From assembly GCA_031291635.1 (NCBI GenBank), contig JARLIR010000149.1, positions 1 to 33,185 of the forward strand: DNA of 33,185 nt, read 5' to 3'. This document shows positions 1 through 8,409 of this stretch, piece after piece. The DNA is from Rhizomicrobium sp. GTDB taxonomy: Bacteria > Pseudomonadota > Alphaproteobacteria > Micropepsales > Micropepsaceae. Every line of letters begins with the position of its first letter. Within the stretch, counting starts at the first letter, position 1. The notes under the pieces are model-generated. The model saw only the letters and a list, made by a program, of their open reading frames with translations, searched no databases and was not told the origin of the DNA. A program made the position numbers and the translations under genes.

Positions 1-1
1 C

Positions 2-760
2 TATTCGCGCTGGGTCGAGGGGCTGCTCAAGGCTTATCTCAAATACGCCTATGGCAGCTGCCGCGAAGTTTATGTGCCGTCGCAATCCATGGTGGATGCG
101 CTGCTCGCCGACGGCATGCGCGACAATTTCAAACTGTGGCCACGCGGCGTCGACACGGAGCTGTTTAGCCCCGCGCGTCGTCACAGCGATTTTCGCGCCA
201 GCCGCGGCATTGCGCCCGATGAATTCATCGTCACCTTTGTCTCGCGGCTGGTGCGCGAAAAAGAGCTTGACACTGTGGTGGCGACCTTGCGGGCGTTGGA
301 GGCGCGCGGCATTGCGCACCGGGCCGTGATCGTCGGCGACGGGCCCGACCGCGCTCAGATGGAACGCGATTTGCCCCACGCCGTCTTCACGGGTTTTTTG
401 AAAGGTGGAGAGTTGGCAGAGGCTTATGCCGCCGCCGAGGTCTTTCTATTCCCCAGTGAGACTGAAACATTTGGCAATGTTACGTTAGAAGCCATGGCCT
501 CTGGCTTGCCTTGCGTTTGCGCCGATGCCACCGGCAGCCGTTCACTGGTGCTCTCCGGCGAAACGGGATTTCTGGTAGAGCCACGCAACAGTGCTATGTT
601 CGCGGCGCGTATCGGCGAAATAGCGGGAGATGCTGCTTTGCGGGCGCGGATGAGTGAAGCCGCGCGGGCACGGGCCTTAAGTTTCGGCTGGGATGATTGC
701 ATGGGGCGGATTCTGGGATATTACCGGGCTCTGGTTCGCAAAGATGAGGCGGCCGCGTGA
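2..760 (+). CDS. GT4-family glycosyltransferase (5' end outside window)
   Basis: The frame is open from base 2 to TGA at 758-760, so only the C-terminal 252 residues are present. The fragment has the second Rossmann domain of a GT-B retaining glycosyltransferase. There is a VSRLVREKELD stretch after the linker, a VGDGPDRAQM nucleotide-sugar loop, and the EX7E motif ETFGNVTLE at about fragment residues 152-162, followed by AMASGLPCV. Such enzymes move a sugar from a nucleotide donor to a lipid or glycan acceptor at the cytoplasmic membrane face. Neither donor nor acceptor can be read from the sequence. The end overlaps the next glycosyltransferase by four bases (GTGA), so the two are probably translationally coupled. 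The family call is secure; the substrate is unknown. Confidence 0.88.
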   Translation, partial: YSRWVEGLLKAYLKYAYGSCREVYVPSQSMVDALLADGMRDNFKLWPRGVDTELFSPARRHSDFRASRGIAPDEFIVTFVSRLVREKELDTVVATLRALEARGIAHRAVIVGDGPDRAQMERDLPHAVFTGFLKGGELAEAYAAAEVFLFPSETETFGNVTLEAMASGLPCVCADATGSRSLVLSGETGFLVEPRNSAMFAARIGEIAGDAALRARMSEAARARALSFGWDDCMGRILGYYRALVRKDEAAA

Positions 761-1992
761 AGATCGTCGACATCTCCGAGTTCTATTCGCCCACCGGCGG
801 CGGTGTGCGCCAATATGTCGACCGCAAATTCTTGGCGGCGGCGCGGCACGGCCATGAGCTGGTGGTGATCGCTCCTGGTACGGAAGATCGTGTCGAGCTG
901 CGGACCGGCGGCAAGATCATTTGGATCAAGACACCGCAACTGCCCTTTGATGCCAATTACCGCATGTTCTGGAGCAGCCGCGCGGTGTTCGCCGCCATCG
1001 ATGCCGAAGCACCCGATATTTTGGAAGGCTCGTCACCCTGGCGCGGCGGCTGGCTGGCGGCAAAATGGCCGGGCAAAGCCATCAAGCTGCTTTTCATGCA
1101 CGCCGATCCGGTAGCGGTTTATCCGCAGACCTTGCTGATGGGAAAATTGAAACCCGCCACCATCGACACATTGTTCGGTTGGTATTGGGCGTATTTGCGC
1201 AAGCTGGCGGGCCATTTCGACGGCACGGTGGTCGCTGGCTCCTGGCTGGGAACGCGCTTTGCCCAATACGGCTTGACCAATTTGCATGTCGCGCCCTTTG
1301 GCGTCGAGACCAGCTGGTTCAAACCGGGGCAGCGCGATGAAAACTTGCGCACGGAGTTGCTGGCGCAATGTGGCCTTGGACCCGAGGCGGCGCTAGTTCT
1401 CAACATCGGACGGCATCATCCCGAAAAGCGCGTGCACACGTTGATCGAAGCGGTGCGTATTGCGCAGCAGGACCGGCCGATCGGCTTTTATGTCGTTGGC
1501 GACGGTTTCATTCATGGCAGCATCAAAGCCAAGGCCGCGGGCGTGCCGCATGTGCATCTGGCGGGCTGGTTGAAGGATCGCGCCACCGTGGCGCGCGTGC
1601 TGGCAAGCGCCGATGTGCTGCTGCATGGTTCGAGTGCCGAGACCTATGGCTTTGCCGTGGCCGAAGCTTTGTGTTGCGGCACGCCGGTGGTGGTGCCCAA
1701 TAGCGGTGGCGCGGCTGATCTGGCTTCGCCCGCCTATGCCGAGACCTACACGCCCGGCGATGCCGCAGCGGCGGCAAAGAGCTTGCTTACACTTTTGTCA
1801 CGCGACCGGGCAGAGCTTTCGGTAGCGGCCTGCGCGGCGGCCAAGCGCCGGATTGGCGATCTCGACAGCCATTTCGATACGCTGTTTGGCCTCTTCACCC
1901 TCGCCTTGCAGCGCAAGAAGATGGGCGCCATGGTAGACGTTACCCTGCCCGTCATTCCCGAGGATGCCGATGTTGCGCCAGAAGCTTTGTAA
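757..1992 (+). CDS. GT4-family glycosyltransferase
   Basis: This is a complete 411-residue GT-B glycosyltransferase. The GTG start at 757 overlaps the previous stop. The N-terminal domain opens with MKIVDISEFYSPTGGGVRQY, where the GGG loop is typical of GT4 acceptor domains. The C-terminal donor domain has NIGRHHPEKRVHTLIEA, VVGDG, and the EX7E motif ETYGFAVAE followed by ALCCGTPVVVPNSGG. No signal peptide or membrane span is seen, so it is probably cytosolic or peripheral on the inner membrane. With its coupled neighbour it probably adds successive sugars to one glycolipid or polysaccharide. The linkage cannot be predicted. Confidence 0.9.
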   Translation: MKIVDISEFYSPTGGGVRQYVDRKFLAAARHGHELVVIAPGTEDRVELRTGGKIIWIKTPQLPFDANYRMFWSSRAVFAAIDAEAPDILEGSSPWRGGWLAAKWPGKAIKLLFMHADPVAVYPQTLLMGKLKPATIDTLFGWYWAYLRKLAGHFDGTVVAGSWLGTRFAQYGLTNLHVAPFGVETSWFKPGQRDENLRTELLAQCGLGPEAALVLNIGRHHPEKRVHTLIEAVRIAQQDRPIGFYVVGDGFIHGSIKAKAAGVPHVHLAGWLKDRATVARVLASADVLLHGSSAETYGFAVAEALCCGTPVVVPNSGGAADLASPAYAETYTPGDAAAAAKSLLTLLSRDRAELSVAACAAAKRRIGDLDSHFDTLFGLFTLALQRKKMGAMVDVTLPVIPEDADVAPEAL

Positions 1993-2560
1993 AATTGGTC
2001 TCTGCGTGGCGCTGTTGGCGCTGATGGTACCTGCGCTCGGTGCGACCATGAAAAGCGAGATCAGCGAACTCGACAAAATTCCGCGGGTGCATCCGGAATA
2101 TCCGGTGCCGAACGAGCCGAACCAAGTTTTCTATATCGAGCGTTCGTCCAATTCGAACACGGTGGTCTATTCCGCCAACCTAGCCTCCGACGGCAAGCTT
2201 AACAGAGATGAGCCCATCATCGGCTATTGGCGCTGGTACAATGTCGATGGCCATAAGAAGGACCTCAACTTCGCCGAACGCATGATGGCCTATGGCATCA
2301 AAGCGGTGAAGCATGACGGGCCCAATGGCGCTTACAGCTTCAAGCTCGCGGCGATGGCGGAGCGCACACTCTATATCGGGCAAGATGGCAAAGGCGTGCC
2401 GGAAGTCTTCGGCAAGATCGGCAATCGCTGGGCCAAGCTCTCCTACATCTATCTCGAAGTGATCGATAAGGGGCTGCTGCCGCAAGTGCCGTCGCTCGAT
2501 ATTTACGGCACCGACCACGAGACCGGCAAAGCCCTGCACGAGCACATCATTCGGAATTAA
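1970..2560 (+). CDS. exported DUF4833-like protein
   Basis: About 196 residues. The ATG at 1970 is preferred over the in-frame ATG at 1964, because GAGG at 1960-1963 lies six bases before 1970 but directly touches 1964. The start is inside the upstream glycosyltransferase, so coupling is likely. The N-terminus is basic then hydrophobic (KLCKIGLCVALLALMVPALG), a signal peptide with possible cleavage after ALG. The mature part has VPNEPNQVFYIERSSNSNTV, IGYWRWYNVDGHKKDL and MAYGIKAVK, which fit my recollection of DUF4833, whose function is unknown. Its place after two glycosyltransferases suggests a periplasmic envelope role. It converges on lptG with four bases of stop overlap. Confidence 0.7.
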   Translation: MLRQKLCKIGLCVALLALMVPALGATMKSEISELDKIPRVHPEYPVPNEPNQVFYIERSSNSNTVVYSANLASDGKLNRDEPIIGYWRWYNVDGHKKDLNFAERMMAYGIKAVKHDGPNGAYSFKLAAMAERTLYIGQDGKGVPEVFGKIGNRWAKLSYIYLEVIDKGLLPQVPSLDIYGTDHETGKALHEHIIRN

Positions 2561-3753
2561 CGGCCGCGGGCTTGGCGGGCGCAGATGGCAAGCACGGCGG
2601 CGGTGGCGGCGAAGAGCAGCACTGGCACAGTGAAGCCAGCAAGCAGCGGTGGAATGAAACCATTCTGGCCGAGGATCAGCCCCGCCTTGATGGCAAAGTG
2701 GGCAGTATAGCCTGCAAAGACAATCCCAATCAGCGCAGGCGCCGAGGTGCCATAAGCCAGAAAGAGCATCGCTAGCGAAGCGGCCAAGAGCGCCATGCCA
2801 GTAGGCAAAAAAGCCTCGGCGATGACGACGTAGTAACGCGTCGCATATTGGCCGTGGGGATCGGGAATATCATCCGAATGCGCCAGCCGATGCAGAACCG
2901 ACAGCGGAATATATTGCGGCACCAGATTATACCAGCTCAGCCATAAGGGATTGAGGCTCAGCGCCACATCGCGCTGCTGAAACGGAATCATGGTCTGGCG
3001 GGTGGCGCCCCCGAAGGCGACGCGCGGAGCCTGCGTGTTGGTCGCCTGCCAATATTGGCCATTGGACAAGCGCCAGAGACCGCTGTCGGCATCGAGCAGC
3101 GCGATCGGCGCCGTATCGACCTCCAAGAGGCGACCATCGGCATCGCGGCGGAAGACGGCCAGATCATGCAAAACCGGCGGCGGCCCGAATTGGATGCTGG
3201 CTTTGAGCAAACCATCCGGCAGCGCGATCCAGGCGGGCTTGGAAAGCGTGCCGCGATCCAAAGCCTCACCATCGCGGCCAAGGCGCTCATGCATCTGAAT
3301 GCCCATCGAGGCTGGGCCGAGAAAAGCATCCATGGTGAAATCGGCGGCGCCGAGAAGAAGACCGAGGATGAGCGCGGGCGTCAGGCAATCGAGCGGCGCC
3401 CTGCCTGAGTTCCACACCAGCATGCGTTCGCCTGATTGGGTGTGGGCGACCTCGGTCCAGACCACGCCGATGAAGGTGGCGAAGGGCAAAAGCGGCGCGA
3501 TCAGTCCCGGCGCGCGCAAGCCAGCGAAGCGCACCACACTCCAAAACGCCAAGAGCCCGCTGGAGCCGTGGGCGGCCACGGTCTGGAATTGCGGCCACAG
3601 ATCGATGGTGAGCGCGATGGCGAGCAGGATCGACAACACGGTGAAAACGTTGCGCAGATAACCGCTGAGCATATAGCGGGTGTGACGGCCAAAAGGCGCC
3701 AGCACGATACGGCGCCGGGCCGTGGTGATGACCTCGGGCGAAGGCAAGGTCAT
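2557..3753 (-). CDS. lptG: LptG/LptF-family LPS export permease (LptG position)
   Basis: 398 residues, YjgP/YjgQ family. In LptB2FG, two such permeases pair with the LptB ATPase to extract lipopolysaccharide from the inner membrane and push it towards LptC/LptA. The N-terminal part has hydrophobic segments (VLSILLAIALTIDLW; LIAPLLPFATFIGVVW). A periplasmic domain fills about residues 140-300 (beta-jellyroll in this family). Three C-terminal hydrophobic segments follow at about 310-390. The start overlaps the stop of the preceding permease by four bases, so lptB-lptF-lptG is one translationally coupled operon. Assignment as LptG rather than LptF rests on gene order and is less certain than the family. 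Confidence 0.85.
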   Translation of the reverse strand: MTLPSPEVITTARRRIVLAPFGRHTRYMLSGYLRNVFTVLSILLAIALTIDLWPQFQTVAAHGSSGLLAFWSVVRFAGLRAPGLIAPLLPFATFIGVVWTEVAHTQSGERMLVWNSGRAPLDCLTPALILGLLLGAADFTMDAFLGPASMGIQMHERLGRDGEALDRGTLSKPAWIALPDGLLKASIQFGPPPVLHDLAVFRRDADGRLLEVDTAPIALLDADSGLWRLSNGQYWQATNTQAPRVAFGGATRQTMIPFQQRDVALSLNPLWLSWYNLVPQYIPLSVLHRLAHSDDIPDPHGQYATRYYVVIAEAFLPTGMALLAASLAMLFLAYGTSAPALIGIVFAGYTAHFAIKAGLILGQNGFIPPLLAGFTVPVLLFAATAAVLAICARQARGR

Positions 3754-4994
3754 GGGCGCCCCAATTGCGGTTGGGCAAGCTTGCCTTGCTCACGATAAAT
3801 CACCACCAGCAGCAGCGCCGCCAGTAAGCCGGTGACGATGGCTGGGGCGCGCACCGCCCCCCAAGGATCGAGCGGAACAATGACGCGGATCAGCCAGACG
3901 CTGGCGACGTTGAGGCTCATCAAAACCATGCAAGCCAGCGGCAAGGCGAAATAATTTGTTCGCCGATTGGTGAGACAAACACAAGCCAGCGCCACGAAAG
4001 GCGCCAGAAGACAGAGGAAACAACGGGCCAAGCGCTCGCCCAACAGACGCATGTCCTCGCGATGACGGGCCTCACTCGAACGTTCCATTTCGGCGAACTG
4101 ATCGAAGATCGACAGCTCGTCAGCGCTGCTGCCACGCGGCTCGAAGGTGAGAAGCTGATCGGCCATCATCGCCTGGGTGACATCGCCCGAAAGCAGCGCC
4201 ATGCGCGAATTGGATGGGCTTTCCGGCGCGCGGATGGAAGCACCGGGCGCTGCATGGGTAAAGGTTTGCGAGGTGAAGCCACCCAGCTTGAGGACGACAC
4301 GGCCAGCGGAATCAGGGCCCTCCAAACGGGCGTGATCAGCGGTGACGACGCGGAATTTGCCGGGGGCGACGTCCTCATAAACGAAAAGGCCGCGCGTCTG
4401 ATAGGCGGCGTCCTTGCCATTGACCGCCTTGCGCGCCGGGGCAAAGGCAACGCGACCGGAGAACTCATAGAACTGACCGGTGTTGATGCCTGTGCGCAGG
4501 GCCTGAAACTCGGCATTGAAAAGCAACTGGCGCTCAGCGAAGCGCGCGGCAGGATCGAGAATGCCCGACACCGTAATCGAGGAAATCAGCGCCAACACCG
4601 CCACCATGACGACGAGATTGATGAGCTGGTAAGGTCCAGTGCCCGCCGCGACCAAAACCAACAGCTCGCGGTTCTCGCGCAAGCGCAAAGTGGTCCAATA
4701 GACAGCCACCAGCACGGCGATGGCCAGCGCCAGATCCACCACCTGGGTGCTGTTCCACATCAAGAGGATCAGCGAAGCGCTGGGATCAGCGTGATGCTGG
4801 AAGACGGCGCGGAACACCATGGGGAAGCGCTCGGCCAGGAACACCGCTTCGAACAGCACCATGACGATGAAAACCAGCAGCGCCACGCCGCTGAAGAAGC
4901 GCTGGGCGAAAAGCTGGGCCAAAGGACCGGCGAGCAACCGCACGCACCACGACGCGGCGCGCGAGAGGACGCCAAACACGCCGGGGCGCCTCAT
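3750..4994 (-). CDS. lptF: LptF-family LPS export permease
   Basis: 414 residues, starting at the ATG (4992-4994) that forms an ATGA overlap with the lptB stop. The frame stays open upstream to about 5258, but that stretch is antisense-like translation of lptB and is not used. The layout is typical: an N-terminal hydrophobic stretch (FFSGVALLVFIVMVLFEAVF), further segments around residues 80-140, a periplasmic domain at about 150-300, and C-terminal segments (CFLCLLAPFVALACVCL; YFALPLACMVLMSLNVASVW; IVTGLLAALLLVVIY). It should be the partner of the downstream permease in LptB2FG. No lptC or lptA is present in the window. Confidence 0.85.
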   Translation of the reverse strand: MRRPGVFGVLSRAASWCVRLLAGPLAQLFAQRFFSGVALLVFIVMVLFEAVFLAERFPMVFRAVFQHHADPSASLILLMWNSTQVVDLALAIAVLVAVYWTTLRLRENRELLVLVAAGTGPYQLINLVVMVAVLALISSITVSGILDPAARFAERQLLFNAEFQALRTGINTGQFYEFSGRVAFAPARKAVNGKDAAYQTRGLFVYEDVAPGKFRVVTADHARLEGPDSAGRVVLKLGGFTSQTFTHAAPGASIRAPESPSNSRMALLSGDVTQAMMADQLLTFEPRGSSADELSIFDQFAEMERSSEARHREDMRLLGERLARCFLCLLAPFVALACVCLTNRRTNYFALPLACMVLMSLNVASVWLIRVIVPLDPWGAVRAPAIVTGLLAALLLVVIYREQGKLAQPQLGRP

Positions 4995-5707
4995 ATGCGA
5001 AACTCCTCGCCGAGATAGACCCGGCGGACGTCGGGATTCTCGATCAAGGCCTCGGGCGTGCCATGGGCCAGTACCCGCCCGCTCTCGATGACATAGGAGC
5101 GACTCACCATGCCCAGCAGTTCGCGGGCGTTGTGATCGGTGATCAGCACCCCGATATTGCGTTCCGCCAGAGTGCGCACAAGGCCAGCGATCTCTTCGAT
5201 GGCTTGCGGATCGACGCGGGCGAAGGGCTCGTCGAGCAAGGCAAAGCTGGGCTCGCAAGCCAGGGTGATGGCAATCTCGCAGCGCCGCCTTTGGCCGCCC
5301 GACAGCGCTCCCACCGGCAATTTGCGCAAATCGGCGATGTGAAATTGCTCCATCAGACTTTCGGCAATGGCCTTGCGCTTTGTCGCCGAGGGCTCGCGCA
5401 CCTCTAAGACCATGGTGAGGTTGGTTTCCACCGATAGCCCGCGCGGGACAAAGGTATCCTGCGGCAGATAGCTGATGCCACGGCGGGCCCGTTCGTAGAA
5501 GGGCAGCTTGGTAATGTCGTGGCCATCCAGCGAGATGCGGCCTGCATCGGGCACGATCAGCCCGGTCAGCATCTTGAAGCTGGTGCTCTTGCCCGCCCCG
5601 TTGCGTCCCAAAAGGCCTACGATTTCACCGCGCGCGACCTCTAAGGTCACGTCCTCGATGATGCGCCGTCCCCCGAGCGACTTCACCAAATGCTGTACGG
5701 ATAACAT
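4991..5707 (-). CDS. lptB: LPS export ABC transporter ATP-binding protein LptB
   Basis: 238 residues from ATG at 5705-5707 (MLSVQHLVKSLGG), with GAGG just upstream. An in-frame start 26 codons earlier would add a non-homologous tail. All ABC ATPase motifs are present: Walker A GRNGAGKS (34-41), Q-loop Gln83 in LPQDTFVPRGLSVETNL, signature LSGGQ (135-139), Walker B FALLDEPFARVDP (155-167), and the switch His192 in ITDHNARE. The DEPFA-VDP and DHNARELL wording is characteristic of LptB within the ABC superfamily. It powers LPS transport with the two permeases encoded directly downstream, with 4-bp overlaps at both junctions. Confidence 0.92.
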   Translation of the reverse strand: MLSVQHLVKSLGGRRIIEDVTLEVARGEIVGLLGRNGAGKSTSFKMLTGLIVPDAGRISLDGHDITKLPFYERARRGISYLPQDTFVPRGLSVETNLTMVLEVREPSATKRKAIAESLMEQFHIADLRKLPVGALSGGQRRRCEIAITLACEPSFALLDEPFARVDPQAIEEIAGLVRTLAERNIGVLITDHNARELLGMVSRSYVIESGRVLAHGTPEALIENPDVRRVYLGEEFRI

Positions 5708-5819
5708 GACCTCATCCAGCCATGCATGGCCGCCTTTGCGCGACGATACAGGGCCATTGGAACTGCTGTACAGGCCTAAAACCAAGACCTGTCAGGCTGT
5801 TAACGAAGAGCCACGAGTG

Positions 5820-5834
5820 ACGGAACGCTTCCGT
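5820..5834 (-). terminator. short hairpin directly after the deacetylase stop
   Basis: ACGGAA and TTCCGT form a perfect 6-bp stem with a 3-base loop, touching the TAA stop of the deacetylase gene on the minus strand. No T-run follows. It may be a weak terminator or an RNA 3'-end stabiliser between the deacetylase and lptB. The rest of the gap (to 5707) shows no clear promoter. Confidence 0.3.
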
Positions 5835-6779
5835 TTAGCAGATGAGGCTGGGGACGTCACCCAGACCGACAGTGGCGATGCCGTGGCGGGCGGCAAAAGC
5901 CAGCAGGCCCTCGAGACGGCCCAGGATGGCATCCGCTTCGGCCTCGGTCTGGGCGTAAGGGCTCAGGCCCGGCATGATTTCCACGTTATGAAACATGCAG
6001 TTGAGAACAATAGGGCGGCCGCTGGAGGTGGCGATTTCGTCCTCGGCTACCGCCACGATTTGCTCGACACTGCCCTTGGTGGGCCGGAGCCAACGCGGCT
6101 CGAAATGACGTCCGACCAGAGGCAGCCAGCCCAGCGCGGCGGGGCGGATAGTGACTGGAATCTCTAGCAGAGGACCGGGCACCGCCGCGATTTGGGCGGG
6201 CTTTTCCAGCACGGGCCAATAAGGCTGAGTCGGCGCCCGACGGAAGGAAGCCTCTGGCGCGCCAGCTTGGGCCCAGTCCTTGAAGGGCGTGACACTGGAA
6301 TCCACCGTGTAACCGAGGTCGGCCAAGATGCCGAGCGAGTGCGGTCCGATGCCAAAACGCCCCGCCCGGAAAGAGCGTGGCTTGGTCAGGAAAGCATCGG
6401 CGAACAGCGCCGTCAGGCCGCGCAGCTTTTCCTGCTCGGTGGTGCGGTCGTAATGGCATTGGAAGGCGCTTGTCACCTCCGGCTCGAAAGCCCCGGGCTC
6501 AGCGAACTCGCCATGCAGATGGGTGCCCAGTTCGCATTGGCCTGCGATAGACGCCAAAACCGCGACTGAAGCCGGATCGCGGATCACTTCGGGCGATAGA
6601 AGGTAAGTGGGTTTGGCGCCGTAACGGCGGAACAAGGGCTGCAGACGCTCGCCGATGCCTGCGGTTATGGCGGCGAAAGAAAGGGGCTTCCTGGTCTTCC
6701 AACCCGGGCCCTTGTCGCACTCACAATCAATGGAAACGCAAAGATAGATCGACGCGTCAGAACCAGCGGACATGCTCAT
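5835..6779 (-). CDS. polysaccharide deacetylase family protein (WalW-like)
   Basis: About 314 residues from ATG at 6779 (312 if ATG at 6773 is used; no strong ribosome site separates them). The frame is open further upstream, but that part overlaps the FemAB remnant and is not homologous-looking. Motifs fit the NodB-like deacetylase barrel: YLCVSIDCECD near the N-terminus (metal-binding Asp region), KPTYLLSPEVI, GTHLHGEF (His pair region), KPRSFRAGRFGIGPHSLGILADLGYTVDSSVTP, and NCMFHNVEIMPG near the C-terminus. Such enzymes remove N- or O-acetyl groups from glycans. The start lies inside the 3' end of a decayed FemAB gene, suggesting an ancestral FemAB-deacetylase coupling. Substrate unknown. 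Confidence 0.78.
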   Translation of the reverse strand: MSMSAGSDASIYLCVSIDCECDKGPGWKTRKPLSFAAITAGIGERLQPLFRRYGAKPTYLLSPEVIRDPASVAVLASIAGQCELGTHLHGEFAEPGAFEPEVTSAFQCHYDRTTEQEKLRGLTALFADAFLTKPRSFRAGRFGIGPHSLGILADLGYTVDSSVTPFKDWAQAGAPEASFRRAPTQPYWPVLEKPAQIAAVPGPLLEIPVTIRPAALGWLPLVGRHFEPRWLRPTKGSVEQIVAVAEDEIATSSGRPIVLNCMFHNVEIMPGLSPYAQTEAEADAILGRLEGLLAFAARHGIATVGLGDVPSLIC

Positions 6780-7020
6780 GCACCAGCGAAACCTCTGTAT
6801 GGGAGGAGCCATACTTGAATTTCGCGATGCTACCACGTTTGGGATCGGTATCGCCTTCCAGCGGGATACCACCGAGATCAAAGCTGTGGGCGCCGATCTT
6901 TTTGGCCCACAACACCGCCTGCGCCACCGGCACGACCATCTTGGGAAAGCGAGACTGGGTACTGGAGGAGGCGCCTATCGCATAAGTTGCAAGACCGCCA
7001 TGACAAGGAAGGGTGCAACG
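6757..7020 (-). pseudogene. decayed C-terminal fragment of a second FemAB-like gene
   Basis: In one minus-strand frame, about 84 codons match the C-terminus of the intact FemAB-like gene just upstream. Shared blocks include a TY..GASS stretch, KMV.P.A.AVLWA, FD.GG.P..GD.DPKR.SIA.FK, and the identical ending LVHEHVRWF before the stop. Identity is roughly 60% by eye, so this is an old or divergent duplicate. Residues before about 7020 in that frame are only a shadow of the neighbouring gene's 3' end. No N-terminal domain, start codon or ribosome site is present. The last bases overlap the deacetylase start. The exact 5' edge of homology is uncertain by about 30 bases. Confidence 0.72.
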
Positions 7021-7088
7021 GACGGTCAGTGGTGGAGCGTCCCGTTCGAGCGAGTGTCCCGCGTAGCCTGGGATAGAGGGGGCCTGCC

Positions 7089-8132
7089 TTAGAACCAGCG
7101 AACGTGTTCGTGGACGAGATCGACCTCGGTGCGCGAAAAGCTGCGCTTGAACAACGCAATGCTGTTGCGTTTGGGGTCGCTGTCGCCCGCCATCGGCATA
7201 CCACCAAAATCGAACTCTTTGCTGCCCTGCTGCCGCGCCCACAGAACGGCAGCGGCCATTGGTTGGACCATCTTCGAGAAAACCAGGCCCCGCCCAGAGG
7301 AGGCGCCGGCGACGAAATAGGTCATATCGCCGAACCGCGTGGCGAAGACAGCCGAAACTGCTTCTCCCTCGTAGTCCGCGACGAACATGGCATTCCGCGC
7401 ATCACCGGACAGAAAATAGCCTTTTAACGCCTCATAATAGGCCGCTGGAGGACAAGACTTACCGTCGGCGTGTTGACGGGTTTCGAGCATGCCGCGGTAA
7501 GCCACCAGATCCGCATCGCAGCCGCGCCGCGCGATGGCGCCAGCACGTTCCGCCCGGCGCAGTTCCTTCCGCAGTTTGGTGAAATCACTACCGCCGAACG
7601 AGTCATCCGGCCCCACTGTGCTGAGATCGAGACGGAGGGCCCGCACATGACTTCCCGTAATCGTTTGAACGTCCGAGAAGCCGCATAGGCCCAAGGACTT
7701 ATCGACATCGGCGATACTGCTATTGCTCCAATAAGGCATCACCGATAGCCGGGCGATGCCGTGGTGCATAGCGCTAAGCTTAAGTGCTTTGAGAATTTCC
7801 GGCAGATCCTCCCGGCGATCGCAGACCGGGCCGCGCTCGACCCGTCCAATCGGCAAAGGCAACGCACCAAGCTTGCCACGCAGGACCATGGCAGCGCCGA
7901 TGACGCGACCGTTGCTACGGAGCATGAAGTAGTACGGGGTCAGCGGTCTGCTGGACGCCACCACCGGTGCCCAAGCCGCAGCCTGCGAATAATGGCTGCC
8001 GCGGGCGGTGGCGACGAAGGCATCATAGTCGCGGGCATCGCTAGCGCTGAGCCGGGAGGAGAAAACCGCGGTTAGAGATGGGGCAAGGACCGGCCAATGC
8101 GCCTCGCGCGAATGGTCGTAAATTGCATCCAT
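7089..8132 (-). CDS. FemAB/GNAT-fold acyltransferase-like protein
   Basis: 347 residues, start ATG at 8130-8132. The sequence has two GNAT-like halves. The N-terminal part carries HYSQAAAWAPVV and a GPVCDRREDLPEILKAL block. The C-terminal part carries TKLRKELRRAERAG, GDMTYFVAGASSGRGLVFSKM, and FDFGGMPMAGDSDPKRNSIALFK, ending LVHEHVRWF. This matches FemAB-like proteins that in Gram-negatives usually sit in exopolysaccharide clusters and are thought to transfer an acyl or aminoacyl group to a glycan; classical FemAB proteins build peptidoglycan cross-bridges. No signal peptide is seen. It is the first gene of the leftward block, so the upstream intergenic region probably holds the promoter. Confidence 0.8.
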   Translation of the reverse strand: MDAIYDHSREAHWPVLAPSLTAVFSSRLSASDARDYDAFVATARGSHYSQAAAWAPVVASSRPLTPYYFMLRSNGRVIGAAMVLRGKLGALPLPIGRVERGPVCDRREDLPEILKALKLSAMHHGIARLSVMPYWSNSSIADVDKSLGLCGFSDVQTITGSHVRALRLDLSTVGPDDSFGGSDFTKLRKELRRAERAGAIARRGCDADLVAYRGMLETRQHADGKSCPPAAYYEALKGYFLSGDARNAMFVADYEGEAVSAVFATRFGDMTYFVAGASSGRGLVFSKMVQPMAAAVLWARQQGSKEFDFGGMPMAGDSDPKRNSIALFKRSFSRTEVDLVHEHVRWF

Positions 8133-8205
8133 CTTTCATGCTCCGCGGCAGTCTCGCCGCAGAGTGTCCTGTCCCCTGTTGTGCAGGAATATGACGACAC
8201 CCAGG

Positions 8206-8260
8206 AAGTTGTCGCAACCTGTCGTAAGTCCCTGCGTCGTAAGTAGTATTTGGACAACTT
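8206..8260. promoter_or_regulatory. candidate operator: inverted repeat enclosing direct repeats
   Basis: AAGTTGTC (8206-8213) and GACAACTT (8253-8260) form perfect 8-bp inverted arms. Between them GTCGTAAGT occurs exactly twice (8221-8229 and 8236-8244), and a related GTCGCAACC is at 8211-8219. The stretch also contains GTTG-TCG-CAAC (8208-8218). It lies between divergent surface-glycan genes, so a regulator site is plausible. No binding protein is known. Confidence 0.4.
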
Positions 8261-8381
8261 AATGCCCTTTGAGACTGCCTTGGCGGCAGCTATTGCCGGA
8301 GGCCAAAGCCGCGTGGGCCGAGGATGCACACCGGGCGGGCGTAATTTGCCTCTTGCCTTTACGGGATGCGCTATGCTCCCA

Positions 8382-8409
8382 CCATCGCGTATACGCCGCC
8401 TAACGATGG
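8382..8409. promoter_or_regulatory. inverted repeat upstream of galE
   Basis: CCATCG (8382-8387) pairs with CGATGG (8404-8409). Overlapping the left arm is the perfect 10-bp palindrome GCGTATACGC (8387-8396). The element ends about 40 bp before the galE start and could be an operator or a 5'-UTR hairpin. Function is inferred only from position. Confidence 0.3.

Noticed and set aside
4995..5258. N-terminal extension of the LptF frame
   Set aside because: The 88 extra codons overlap lptB in another frame and read as Arg-rich shadow sequence. The ATGA overlap start at 4994 fits the family length.
7021..7242. Upstream part of the frame containing the FemAB remnant
   Set aside because: It overlaps the 3' end of the intact FemAB gene out of frame and has no similarity to FemAB, so it is not part of the pseudogene.
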